The notes below the pieces were generated by a model. It did no database searches. It had not been told where the DNA came from and saw only the letters and a program-made list of their open reading frames with translations. Shown here piece after piece: positions 6,690 to 14,141 of a stretch of 34,751 bases of DNA. A program made the position numbers and the translations under genes. The stretch's first letter is position 1, and each line of letters starts with the position of its first letter. The DNA comes from Flavobacteriaceae bacterium TMED48 (GTDB lineage: Bacteria > Pseudomonadota > Gammaproteobacteria > Pseudomonadales > Porticoccaceae), in NCBI GenBank assembly GCA_905181995.1, contig CAJIZO010000024.1, positions 1 to 34,751 of the forward strand, read 5' to 3'.

Positions 6690-7700
6690 CTAGACCAATG
6701 CCTCTTTAGTGGTTTTAATAATCGCTGCAGCCACCTTGTACGGATCGGCATTTGACGCAGTGCGGCGATCTTCTAGACGCCCTTTCCAGCCATCCTCAAC
6801 GGTACCAATTGGCACGCGAATCGAGGCGCCACGATCGGATACGCCATAGCTGTACTCGTCGATTGATTGGGTTTCGTGCTTACCGGTCAACCGCTGGTCG
6901 TTGTCCGCGCCATAGACGCTCATATGCCGGTCGATATGTTTGCCAAAGTTTTCACAAATCTTGGTGAAAACCGCCTCGTCGCCGTCTTCGCGCATCGGGC
7001 CATTGGAAAAGTTAGCGTGCATACCCGAGCCATTCCAATCCATCTCGCCAAACGGTTTAGGGTGATAATTAATCGCATAACCGTACTTCTCTCCGGTTCG
7101 CTCTAGCAGATAGCGCGCTACCCAAGTCTCATCTCCAGCGCGCTTGGCGCCCTTGGCAAAGACTTGAAATTCCCACTGCCCCGCGGCCACCTCGGCATTG
7201 ATTCCCTCGACGTTAATTTCTGCCTCTAGGCAGATGTCAAAGTGCTCTTCCACGCAGTCCCGACCAAACGAGTTGGCCGCGCCTACCGAGCAGTAGTACT
7301 GACCTTGGGGAGCTGGGTAGCCACCCACAGGGAACCCTGGAGGACGTTGAGTATCCACATCCCAGAGAAAATATTCCTGCTCGAACCCAAACCAAAAATC
7401 ATCGTCGTCATCGTCGATGGTCGCCCTACCATTGCTCTCGTGTGGCGTGCCGTCGGCGTTCAACACTTCCGTCATCACGAGGTAGGCATTGCTTCTGTCG
7501 GGGTCTGGGAAAATAGCCACGGGCTTCAATAGGCAATCAGAGGCATTACCCTCCGCCTGCTCAGTTGAGCTTCCGTCGAACGACCACATCGGGCACTCCT
7601 CGAGCGTTCCACCAAAGTTGCTTCTAACCTGCGTCTTACTGCGCAGGCTCTGCGTTGGCACGTAGCCATCTAACCAGATATATTCTAATTTTGCTTTCAT
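6690..7700 (-). CDS. glnII: Type II glutamine synthetase (GSII, beta-grasp)
   Basis: The enzyme makes glutamine from glutamate, ammonia and ATP. At 336 residues it is far shorter than type I GlnA (about 470) and matches GSII, the eukaryote-like form known from rhizobia and some other bacteria. Visible motifs are MWSFDGSST, the catalytic FGFEQEYF (E107, E109), AGQWEFQVF, GSGMHANFS, the DEYSYG block and the closing DRGASIRVP. The type I adenylylation tyrosine segment is absent, so GlnE control is not expected. Six consecutive Asp (96-101) precede the catalytic strand, encoded by mixed GAC/GAT codons. Control is most likely transcriptional: a -24/-12 promoter and two NtrC sites lie upstream. The gene occupies the usual glnA slot between ntrB and divergent typA. 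Confidence 0.96.
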   Translation of the reverse strand: MKAKLEYIWLDGYVPTQSLRSKTQVRSNFGGTLEECPMWSFDGSSTEQAEGNASDCLLKPVAIFPDPDRSNAYLVMTEVLNADGTPHESNGRATIDDDDDDFWFGFEQEYFLWDVDTQRPPGFPVGGYPAPQGQYYCSVGAANSFGRDCVEEHFDICLEAEINVEGINAEVAAGQWEFQVFAKGAKRAGDETWVARYLLERTGEKYGYAINYHPKPFGEMDWNGSGMHANFSNGPMREDGDEAVFTKICENFGKHIDRHMSVYGADNDQRLTGKHETQSIDEYSYGVSDRGASIRVPIGTVEDGWKGRLEDRRTASNADPYKVAAAIIKTTKEALV

Positions 7701-7841
7701 TGTCGATCAGTCTCCGAAATGTGTGTCGTTGTTGGTGCGGTAGCGAATGCCGTCAGATGCGCCCTCACCCAGAGCCTCGGCACTGGTGCGGAGCATCGCG
7801 CAACCAGGTCATGGGGCGAGCTATTGTAGCGGTTAATGGGA

Positions 7842-7857
7842 AGCAATTGCCATGCCA
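7842..7857 (-). promoter_or_regulatory. Sigma54 (-24/-12) promoter for glnII
   Basis: The minus strand reads TGGCATGGCAATTGCT. It matches TGGCAC-N5-TTGC with a single change (TGGCAT), and GG and GC are separated by exactly 10 bases. Transcription would begin near 7831, giving a leader of about 130 bases before the glnII ATG. Confidence 0.85.
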
Positions 7858-7943
7858 AGCAACAAGAAGCGCTCTACCGCCCCGAGATGTCGGCACAATA
7901 GCGATCAGACATCGCTTACCTAACTCGGTTGAGCGCGCAAAAT

Positions 7944-7960
7944 TGCACCAACAAAGTGCG
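7944..7960. promoter_or_regulatory. NtrC binding site 1 upstream of glnII
   Basis: TGCACCAACAAAGTGCG contains GCAC-N7-GTGC, the NtrC half-sites at correct spacing. The centre is about -121 relative to the predicted sigma54 start, 108 bases from the -12 GC. Confidence 0.8.
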
Positions 7961-7973
7961 TAATTTTAAAAGC

Positions 7974-7990
7974 GGCACCAAATTAGTGCG
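7974..7990. promoter_or_regulatory. NtrC binding site 2 upstream of glnII
   Basis: GGCACCAAATTAGTGCG again gives GCAC-N7-GTGC. Its centre is 30 bases from site 1, close to three helical turns, which places two NtrC dimers on one face of the DNA as in the enteric glnA enhancer. Confidence 0.8.
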
Positions 7991-8093
7991 AATGTGCTGG
8001 TGGTTACCTATTTTGAACCCCCGATATTTAGGCGTTAAACCCCACGCAGACCGCGCCAAGAAAAAGATTCATAGCAGTTTCTCTCAATTCTCG

Positions 8094-8099
8094 TATAAT
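8094..8099 (+). promoter_or_regulatory. Candidate -10 (TATAAT) for typA
   Basis: A consensus TATAAT followed by a GC-rich discriminator (cgcggc) lies 84 bases before the typA ATG. No good -35 is visible at 16-18 bases. The rest of the 483-base gap 7701-8183 holds the glnII control elements; I see no gene in it. Confidence 0.55.
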
Positions 8100-8183
8100 C
8101 GCGGCTTTTCACCACCACGCGCCCTTTACTCTGCGGCTTGAACCCCGAACGCACTTCGCTTAAACAAATACGGCCAGCAACCC

Positions 8184-9995
8184 ATGTCCATCGAAAACTT
8201 ACGTAACATCGCCATCATAGCTCACGTCGACCACGGAAAAACTACCCTCGTCGACAAACTGCTGCAGCAGACCGGCACCTTGGATCGTAAAAGCATGACC
8301 ACCGAACGGATTATGGATTCTAACGATCAAGAGCGCGAACGTGGCATTACGATCCTCGCCAAAAATACTGCCATCACCTGGCGCGACTATCGCATCAACA
8401 TCGTCGACACCCCAGGGCATGCCGACTTTGGTGGCGAAGTCGAACGCGTGCTATCAATGGTGGACTGCGTACTATTGTTAGTCGATGCGGTTGATGGGCC
8501 GATGCCACAAACCCGTTTCGTTACCCAAAAAGCCTTTGAGAAGGGCTTGAACCCAATATTGGTCGTCAACAAGGTCGATCGCCCAGGCGCTCGACCCGAC
8601 TGGGTTCTAGATCAGGTTTTCGATCTTTTTGATCGCCTCGGCGGCACTGACCAACAACTCGACTTCCCAGTAATTTACGCATCTGCGCTGAACGGGGTGG
8701 CCGGATACGAGGCCGATCAACTGGCCGACGACATGACCCCACTGTTAGAAATTATCGCCGATAAGGTCAATCCGCCAAATGTCGATACCAGCGGGCCGCT
8801 GCAAATGCAGATCAGTGCGCTCGACTACAACAGTTATGTCGGGGTTATTGGTATTGGCCGGATCACCCGCGGCGCAATGACGCCCAACTGTCAGGTCGTG
8901 GTGGTCGATCGCAGTGGCAACAAGCGCAAGGCGCGGATACTCACGGTGATGGGTTACAACGGACTCGAACGCGTCGAGGTAGACAGGGCGCAAGCGGGCG
9001 ATATTGTGTGCATTACCGGCGTCGAAAAACTCAATATTTCAGACACTCTCTGCGACCCCGAAATGGTCGAGGCGATGCCCTCGCTGTCGGTCGACGAGCC
9101 CACAGTCAGCATGACGTTTCAGGTCAACGATTCACCGTTTGCCGGTCGCGAAGGTAAATATATTACCTCGCGCAACATCAAGGATAGACTCGAGCAAGAA
9201 TTGATCCACAACGTTGCGCTGCGCGTCGAACAGGGCGAAACTCCAGATAAATTTGTGGTCTCAGGCCGCGGCGAACTGCACCTCTCGGTGCTAATCGAGA
9301 ACATGCGACGCGAGGGTTTCGAACTCGGCGTATCCAGACCCGAGGTCATCCAACGCGAAGTGGACGGTGAAACCCATGAACCCTTCGAACAGATCGTCAT
9401 CGATATCGAAGATCGACATCAGGGCTCTGTTATGGAGGAGATGGGCTTGCGCAAGGCAGAGATTGTCAACATGGAACCGGATGGCAAGGGGCGTATCAAG
9501 CTCGAATTTATCGCCCCGTCTCGCGGCATGATTGGGTTTCGCTCGCAATTTCTCACCATGACCAGCGGCTCGGGCATTATGACTAGCATTTTCGACCACT
9601 ATGGTGTCGCCAAAATCGGGCAGATGGGGCAACGCCAAAACGGTGTTCTGGTGTCTATGATGTCAGGAAAAACCCTCGCTTACGCGCTTTTCACGCTGCA
9701 AGAACGCGGTCGATTGTTCGTCGGTCATGGGTTGGATATCTACGAGGGGCAAATTGTCGGTCTGCATTCGCGCAACAACGACCTGCCCGTCAACCCCACT
9801 AAGGCCAAGCAACTTAACAATATTCGCGCCGCCGGTACCGATGAAAATTTAATCCTGACCCCGCGGGTAAAGCACACGCTGGAGCAAGCACTAGAGTTTA
9901 TTGAAGACGATGAACTGGTCGAAGTCACCCCAGAGTCGGTGCGCATCAGGAAAAAACTGCTGACCGAAAACGCCCGCAAGCGCGCGCCGCGATAA
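8184..9995 (+). CDS. typA: TypA/BipA ribosome-associated translational GTPase
   Basis: At 603 residues this is standard length for BipA. The G domain has the P-loop [10 protein letters not shown] at residues 11-20, the switch region RGITILAKN, the [16 protein letters not shown] block and NKVDR. EF-G-like domains follow, with [20 protein letters not shown] and the C-terminal [10 protein letters not shown] and LFTLQERG stretches typical of TypA. The protein binds ribosomes under stress and helps 50S assembly, especially in the cold. It is divergent from glnII, as in E. coli, and converges on tag with one base between stop codons. Confidence 0.98.
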   Translation: MSIENLRNIAIIAHVDHGKTTLVDKLLQQTGTLDRKSMTTERIMDSNDQERERGITILAKNTAITWRDYRINIVDTPGHADFGGEVERVLSMVDCVLLLVDAVDGPMPQTRFVTQKAFEKGLNPILVVNKVDRPGARPDWVLDQVFDLFDRLGGTDQQLDFPVIYASALNGVAGYEADQLADDMTPLLEIIADKVNPPNVDTSGPLQMQISALDYNSYVGVIGIGRITRGAMTPNCQVVVVDRSGNKRKARILTVMGYNGLERVEVDRAQAGDIVCITGVEKLNISDTLCDPEMVEAMPSLSVDEPTVSMTFQVNDSPFAGREGKYITSRNIKDRLEQELIHNVALRVEQGETPDKFVVSGRGELHLSVLIENMRREGFELGVSRPEVIQREVDGETHEPFEQIVIDIEDRHQGSVMEEMGLRKAEIVNMEPDGKGRIKLEFIAPSRGMIGFRSQFLTMTSGSGIMTSIFDHYGVAKIGQMGQRQNGVLVSMMSGKTLAYALFTLQERGRLFVGHGLDIYEGQIVGLHSRNNDLPVNPTKAKQLNNIRAAGTDENLILTPRVKHTLEQALEFIEDDELVEVTPESVRIRKKLLTENARKRAPR

Positions 9996-9996
9996 T

Positions 9997-10581
9997 TCAA
10001 TCGGACGGCGCAATCGCCGAGCACTCCGCGCGCCTAAAACAGCCCGCGAGGTGATCGTTGACCAGACCCATTGACTGCAAGTATGCGTAGCAGATTGTCG
10101 GCCCAAAAAATCTAAATCCGCGGCCACGCATATCATCGCTAATACGCTTTGACAGCGCTGTTGTTGCGGGCACCTCCGCAGCATTTGACCAGCAATTAAC
10201 GATCGGCACACCATCGACAAAGCCCCAAAGGTAATCACTAAAACTGCCAAATTCCGCTTGAACGCGCAAAAAGCACTGGGCATTTTCAATCGCACTGCAA
10301 ATTTTAGCGCGATGTCGGATGATCCCGCTATCGCCCATCAATCGCTCAATATCGCGATCGGTAAAGCGGCTCACCCGCAGCACATCGAAGCCGGCAAACG
10401 CCGCTCGATACTGCTCTCGACGGCGCAGTATAGTGATCCACGACAACCCCGCTTGGGCGCCCTCGAGAATCAAAAACTCAAACATCAATGCATCGCTGCG
10501 ACAGGGCAGCCCCCATTCTTGGTCGTGATACCGCCGGTAGAGAGCATCCTCTCCCGGCCACTGACAGCGCTGTTGATCCAT
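9997..10581 (-). CDS. tag: DNA-3-methyladenine glycosylase I
   Basis: Tag removes 3-methyladenine from alkylated DNA as the first step of base excision repair. The 194-residue product begins MDQQRCQWPGEDALYRRYHD and carries the family zinc ligands: C6 and H19 near the N terminus, and the His/Cys pair in NDHLAGCFR near the end. LEGAQAGLSWITILRRRE and RGFRFFGPTICYAYLQSMG are the other diagnostic blocks. I choose ATG 10581 over the track start, which is a TTG two codons earlier. The stop abuts the typA stop with no room for a terminator. The gene is divergent from dtd across a 180-base gap. Confidence 0.96.
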   Translation of the reverse strand: MDQQRCQWPGEDALYRRYHDQEWGLPCRSDALMFEFLILEGAQAGLSWITILRRREQYRAAFAGFDVLRVSRFTDRDIERLMGDSGIIRHRAKICSAIENAQCFLRVQAEFGSFSDYLWGFVDGVPIVNCWSNAAEVPATTALSKRISDDMRGRGFRFFGPTICYAYLQSMGLVNDHLAGCFRRAECSAIAPSD

Positions 10582-10619
10582 CGACAAAAACTCCAGAGCC
10601 TGATACTGCGATCAAGTGC

Positions 10620-10633
10620 GCATTAAATAATGC
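10620..10633. repeat. Palindrome GCATTA-AA-TAATGC between tag and dtd
   Basis: A 14-base perfect inverted repeat lies in the divergent tag/dtd gap. It shares the core ATTAAATAAT with the palindrome at 2430-2445. It lacks a T-tract and sits where a promoter operator could act. Its function is unknown, and the AT-rich core means coincidence is possible. Confidence 0.45.
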
Positions 10634-10761
10634 CTGCACTCACTCATTGTGCATTTAACGGATGCATCATAACCGCACCGCGCGCTATCATTAAAGGCCT
10701 CGGTTACAACTCTGGATAAGCAGTTCCCGAGGCACCCAAAACAGTCGTCTAAAGGATAGCA

Positions 10762-11199
10762 ATGATAGCTTTAATACAGCGTGTCAGCGCCGCAAGGGTC
10801 GAGGTTGATGATCAGATTGTCGGGCGCATCGACCACGGCATTTGCGTGTTTGTCGGCGTTCAACAAGACGACTGCGACGCCAACATGGAGCGCTTAGTAA
10901 ACCGCACTCTAGGCTATCGAGTGTTTGCCGACGATAGCGGGCGCATGAATCGCTCGGTGACCGATGTTCAGGCGGGCGTTTTGATCGTGTCCCAGTTCAC
11001 CCTCGCCGCCGATACCGACAGTGGCTTGAGAGCGAGCTACACCTCGGCCGCTCCTGCGCAACTCGCAAAACCACTATACGACGCCTTTGTGTGTCGAGCG
11101 CGAGCTCTGCACGACCCAGTGGCAACTGGCGTTTTCGGCGCCGACATGCAAATCACGCTGTGCAACGACGGCCCGGTAAGTTTTATTTTGCGCGGCTAA
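10762..11199 (+). CDS. dtd: D-aminoacyl-tRNA deacylase
   Basis: DTD hydrolyses D-amino acids (and glycine) mischarged on tRNA, a proofreading step in translation. The 145-residue product is full length. The catalytic SQFTL motif occurs in GVLIVSQFTLAADT, and the cross-subunit Gly-cisPro of the dimer active site is in NDGPVSF at the C terminus. The start is supported by AAAGGAT placed 5 bases before the ATG. The stop overlaps that of the convergent mpl gene by 4 bases. Confidence 0.97.
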   Translation: MIALIQRVSAARVEVDDQIVGRIDHGICVFVGVQQDDCDANMERLVNRTLGYRVFADDSGRMNRSVTDVQAGVLIVSQFTLAADTDSGLRASYTSAAPAQLAKPLYDAFVCRARALHDPVATGVFGADMQITLCNDGPVSFILRG

Positions 11200-12563
11200 C
11201 GATCGAGTCGCCAAAGCAGTTTTTCGGCTAGCCCCTCAAACCCCCCATTGCTCATCATCACCATGTGGCTGCCGGGATCGGCGAGATCAACGCAGCGCTG
11301 GATCATCACCTCGATGTTGTCGACAATCTCCCAGGCGATCGAAGAACCCGCCATGATCGCCTCAATATCCCACGTTACATCCGCCGACCGATACCAAACA
11401 ATGCGATCGGCATGGGCCAGCGACTGCGCCAGTGCGTCGCCATGAATGCCCTGACGCATCGTCGCAGACCGCGGCTCAATCACTGCGACAATGGTTGCAT
11501 CGCCAACTTTGGCCCGCAACCCCTCGAGGGTGGTAGCAATCGCGGTTGGATGATGCGCAAAGTCATCGTACAAGGTGAAGCCCTGATCCTCATAGAGCAC
11601 TTCCATGCGCCTTTTAACGCCGGCAAAAGCGCTTAAAATATCGCAGCTCTCGGCGAGGGTCACGCCAACACCATGCGCCGCAATAATCGCGCCCATCGCG
11701 TTGCTTACATTGTGACGACCGGTGAGACGCCAGCTAACGCAACCGTATTCAGTTAGTTCGCCGGCGCCGTTGCGCAACACTTCAAAGGACGATCCATCCG
11801 GCGCGAGGAGACGATACTGCCAATCGCCGTCGCCGTCGCCAAATGTCACCCTATCGCTCCAGCAACCGGCAGCCAAGACCGCCTCAATCGCCTGGTCAGC
11901 GCTCGGATAGATAATCGTCCCACAGCCCGGCACGGTGCGAACCAGATGGTGAAACTGGCGCTGAATAGCCGCCAAATCAGCAAAGATATCGGCGTGATCA
12001 AATTCGATGTTGTTGATCAGCAAGGTATCGCTGTGATAGTGCACAAATTTAGAGCGCTTATCAAAAAACGCGCTGTCGTATTCGTCCGCCTCGACCACGA
12101 ACAAATCACCGCCGCCGAGGCTCGCCGAGGTGCCTCCATCGAGGGGCACGCCGCCAATCAAATACCCCGGTCTCAGCCCCGCCCCTTGCAGCACCGCGGT
12201 CAGCATGCTGCTGGTGGTGGTCTTGCCGTGCGTACCCGACACTGCGAGTACGTGGCGATCGACCAACAGGGTCTGGCCCAGCCACTGCGGCCCGGACATA
12301 TAGCGCAAGCGATGATCGAGCAGATACTCGACGCAGGGATTACCCCGCGATAGAGCATTACCGATCAGCGTCAAGTCCGGCGCCGGTGATAATTGCTGTG
12401 GGTCATAGCCCTCGATTAATTCGATGCCAGCGGACTCCAGTTGGTCGCTCATCGGTGGATAGACCCGGGCATCGCAACCGGTAACCCGATGGCCCAATTG
12501 TTTTGCCAACTGGGCAACGCTACCCATAAAGGTACCGCAAATTCCAATAATATGAATGTGCAT
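11196..12563 (-). CDS. mpl: Mpl, murein tripeptide:UDP-MurNAc ligase
   Basis: Mpl recycles cell-wall tripeptide by ligating it to UDP-MurNAc in the cytoplasm, feeding peptidoglycan synthesis. The product is about 455 residues. It opens with the Mpl-specific IHIIGICGTFMG and has the Mur ligase ATP loop GTHGKTTTSSML, the metal/substrate block EADEYDSAFFDKRSKF, NNIEFDHADIF, and the late DDFAHHPTAI motif. The DEYDSAFFDKR stretch distinguishes Mpl from MurC. The track ORF starts at 12611; I prefer ATG 12563, which has AGAGGA about 6 bases upstream and matches the family N terminus (MHIHIIG). Confidence 0.97.
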   Translation of the reverse strand: MHIHIIGICGTFMGSVAQLAKQLGHRVTGCDARVYPPMSDQLESAGIELIEGYDPQQLSPAPDLTLIGNALSRGNPCVEYLLDHRLRYMSGPQWLGQTLLVDRHVLAVSGTHGKTTTSSMLTAVLQGAGLRPGYLIGGVPLDGGTSASLGGGDLFVVEADEYDSAFFDKRSKFVHYHSDTLLINNIEFDHADIFADLAAIQRQFHHLVRTVPGCGTIIYPSADQAIEAVLAAGCWSDRVTFGDGDGDWQYRLLAPDGSSFEVLRNGAGELTEYGCVSWRLTGRHNVSNAMGAIIAAHGVGVTLAESCDILSAFAGVKRRMEVLYEDQGFTLYDDFAHHPTAIATTLEGLRAKVGDATIVAVIEPRSATMRQGIHGDALAQSLAHADRIVWYRSADVTWDIEAIMAGSSIAWEIVDNIEVMIQRCVDLADPGSHMVMMSNGGFEGLAEKLLWRLDR

Positions 12564-12676
12564 AAAATTCCTCTGGCGACGAGTATCGCATCTGGCGCTC
12601 GCCCCTAACAATCAAAAAACCACGCTTGGAGCCGACAAAATATCTCGTCAATCGCCCCAGTCAGCCGCGCATAGAG

Positions 12677-12682
12677 TATAAT
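12677..12682 (+). promoter_or_regulatory. Candidate -10 (TATAAT) for pfp
   Basis: TATAAT lies 89 bases before the preferred pfp start in the 208-base gap between mpl and pfp. The -35 region is not recognisable. Confidence 0.45.
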
Positions 12683-12771
12683 TGCTGGATCCCAAGACCC
12701 TCATTATCGCCGTCCATCTGGCCAACGCTTTCGGCATGCGGTCTAGTCTATCGGCAGCAGCAGAGAAAACT

Positions 12772-14040
12772 ATGTTTAACGTAAAAAGAAATGCATTTTA
12801 TGCCCAATCTGGCGGAGTCACCGCTGTCATCAACGCCTCAGCCTGCGGAGTTATTCAGGCTGCACGCCATCACAGCGACCGCATCGGCAACCTTTATGCC
12901 GGCCGCAATGGCATCCTTGGCGCTCTTCGCGAAGAGCTCTACGACACCGGCGTGGAGTCCACGCAGAGCATCGCCGAGTTAATGCACACACCCGGCGGCG
13001 CTTTTGGTTCATGCCGGTATAAAATGCAAGATCCCGCCGCCAGCGATAGCGAATACCAGCGCCTTGTCGAAGTCTTTGCGGCGCACGACATCGGTTATTT
13101 TTTCTACAACGGTGGCGGTGATTCGGCAGATACTTGCCTAAAAGTCGCGCAGATATCAGAACTGATGGGCTATCCCATCCGCGCTATCCACATCCCCAAA
13201 ACCATCGACAACGACCTGCCACTCACCGATTGCTCACCGGGATTCGGTTCGGTGGCCAAATACGTTGCCATTTCAACCCGCGAAGCAAGCCTAGATATCG
13301 CATCGATGTGCGATTCATCGACCAAAGTGTTCATCCTCGAGGTCATGGGTCGACATGCCGGTTGGATCGCCGCCAGCGGTGGCCTAGCCGCCGAACGCGA
13401 AGGCGACCCACCGCACATTATCGTGTTTCCCGAAATCGCCTTTAATCGCGAGCGCTTTATTGCCAAGGTGCAAGCGACGATAGACCGCGAAGGCTACTGC
13501 GTGGTGGTCGCCTCTGAGGGTGCCAAATACGCCGATGGAGGACATATTTCCGGGTCTTTAAATCGCGATGCTTTTGGACACCAACAACTCGGCGGGGTCG
13601 CCCCGACGCTGGCAAGCATGATAAAACATGCCCTCGGCCACAAATACCACTGGGCGCTAGCGGACTATCTGCAGCGTTCTGCGCGCCATATCGCGTCGAA
13701 TGTCGACGTCGAACAGGCCTATGCCGTAGGTCGCGCCGCGGTGGATCGCGCGGTGGAGGGCGAGACCTCGATCATGATTTCAATCGAGCGTGGTGCCGGA
13801 CCGGAGTATAACTGGTCACTGGGATCTGCCTCACTCTCCGAGGTCGCCAATATGGAGAAGTTCATGCCAGCGGATTTTATTAGCGCCGACGGGTTTGGCA
13901 TCACGCAAAAGGCGCGCGAGTACTTAGCGCCACTGATCGCTGGTGAAAACTACCCACCCTACGCCAATGGACTGCCCAAATACGCCAAGCTGCAAAACGC
14001 TCTAGTCGCTAAAAAACTCGATACAGCCTTCGATTTATAA
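12772..14040 (+). CDS. pfp: Pyrophosphate-dependent 6-phosphofructokinase
   Basis: The enzyme phosphorylates fructose 6-phosphate, probably with pyrophosphate, which makes this glycolytic step reversible. In the 422-residue product the catalytic motif reads PKTIDND (142-148). Lys in place of the Gly of ATP enzymes (PGTIDND) indicates PPi use. MGRHAGW (192-198) binds the sugar phosphate. The nucleotide/PPi loop is GGGDS (114-118), where ATP enzymes have GGDGS: an Asp occupies the position that blocks ATP. Start ATG 12772 (MFNVKRNAFYAQSGGVTAVIN) matches the family N terminus. The track ORF adds 30 residues that begin inside the likely promoter (-10 at 12677). No ATP-type pfkA is in the window. 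Confidence 0.92.
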   Translation: MFNVKRNAFYAQSGGVTAVINASACGVIQAARHHSDRIGNLYAGRNGILGALREELYDTGVESTQSIAELMHTPGGAFGSCRYKMQDPAASDSEYQRLVEVFAAHDIGYFFYNGGGDSADTCLKVAQISELMGYPIRAIHIPKTIDNDLPLTDCSPGFGSVAKYVAISTREASLDIASMCDSSTKVFILEVMGRHAGWIAASGGLAAEREGDPPHIIVFPEIAFNRERFIAKVQATIDREGYCVVVASEGAKYADGGHISGSLNRDAFGHQQLGGVAPTLASMIKHALGHKYHWALADYLQRSARHIASNVDVEQAYAVGRAAVDRAVEGETSIMISIERGAGPEYNWSLGSASLSEVANMEKFMPADFISADGFGITQKAREYLAPLIAGENYPPYANGLPKYAKLQNALVAKKLDTAFDL

Positions 14041-14075
14041 CGCTAATTGCAAATACTAGGAGCGGGCAAATCTGT

Positions 14076-14091
14076 GGTTTATAATTAAACC
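14076..14091 (+). promoter_or_regulatory. Palindrome GGTTTA-TAAT-TAAACC enclosing a TATAAT box
   Basis: A 6-4-6 perfect inverted repeat spans a consensus TATAAT (14080-14085) in the 101-base gap between pfp and the exporter gene. No good -35 is visible. If this is the promoter of the exporter operon, the palindrome is a natural repressor site; this is inference from position only. Confidence 0.45.
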
Positions 14092-14141
14092 AGCTCCAGC
14101 AACACTGTCTGCACGACGAGCACTTGAGGGAACACATTTTT

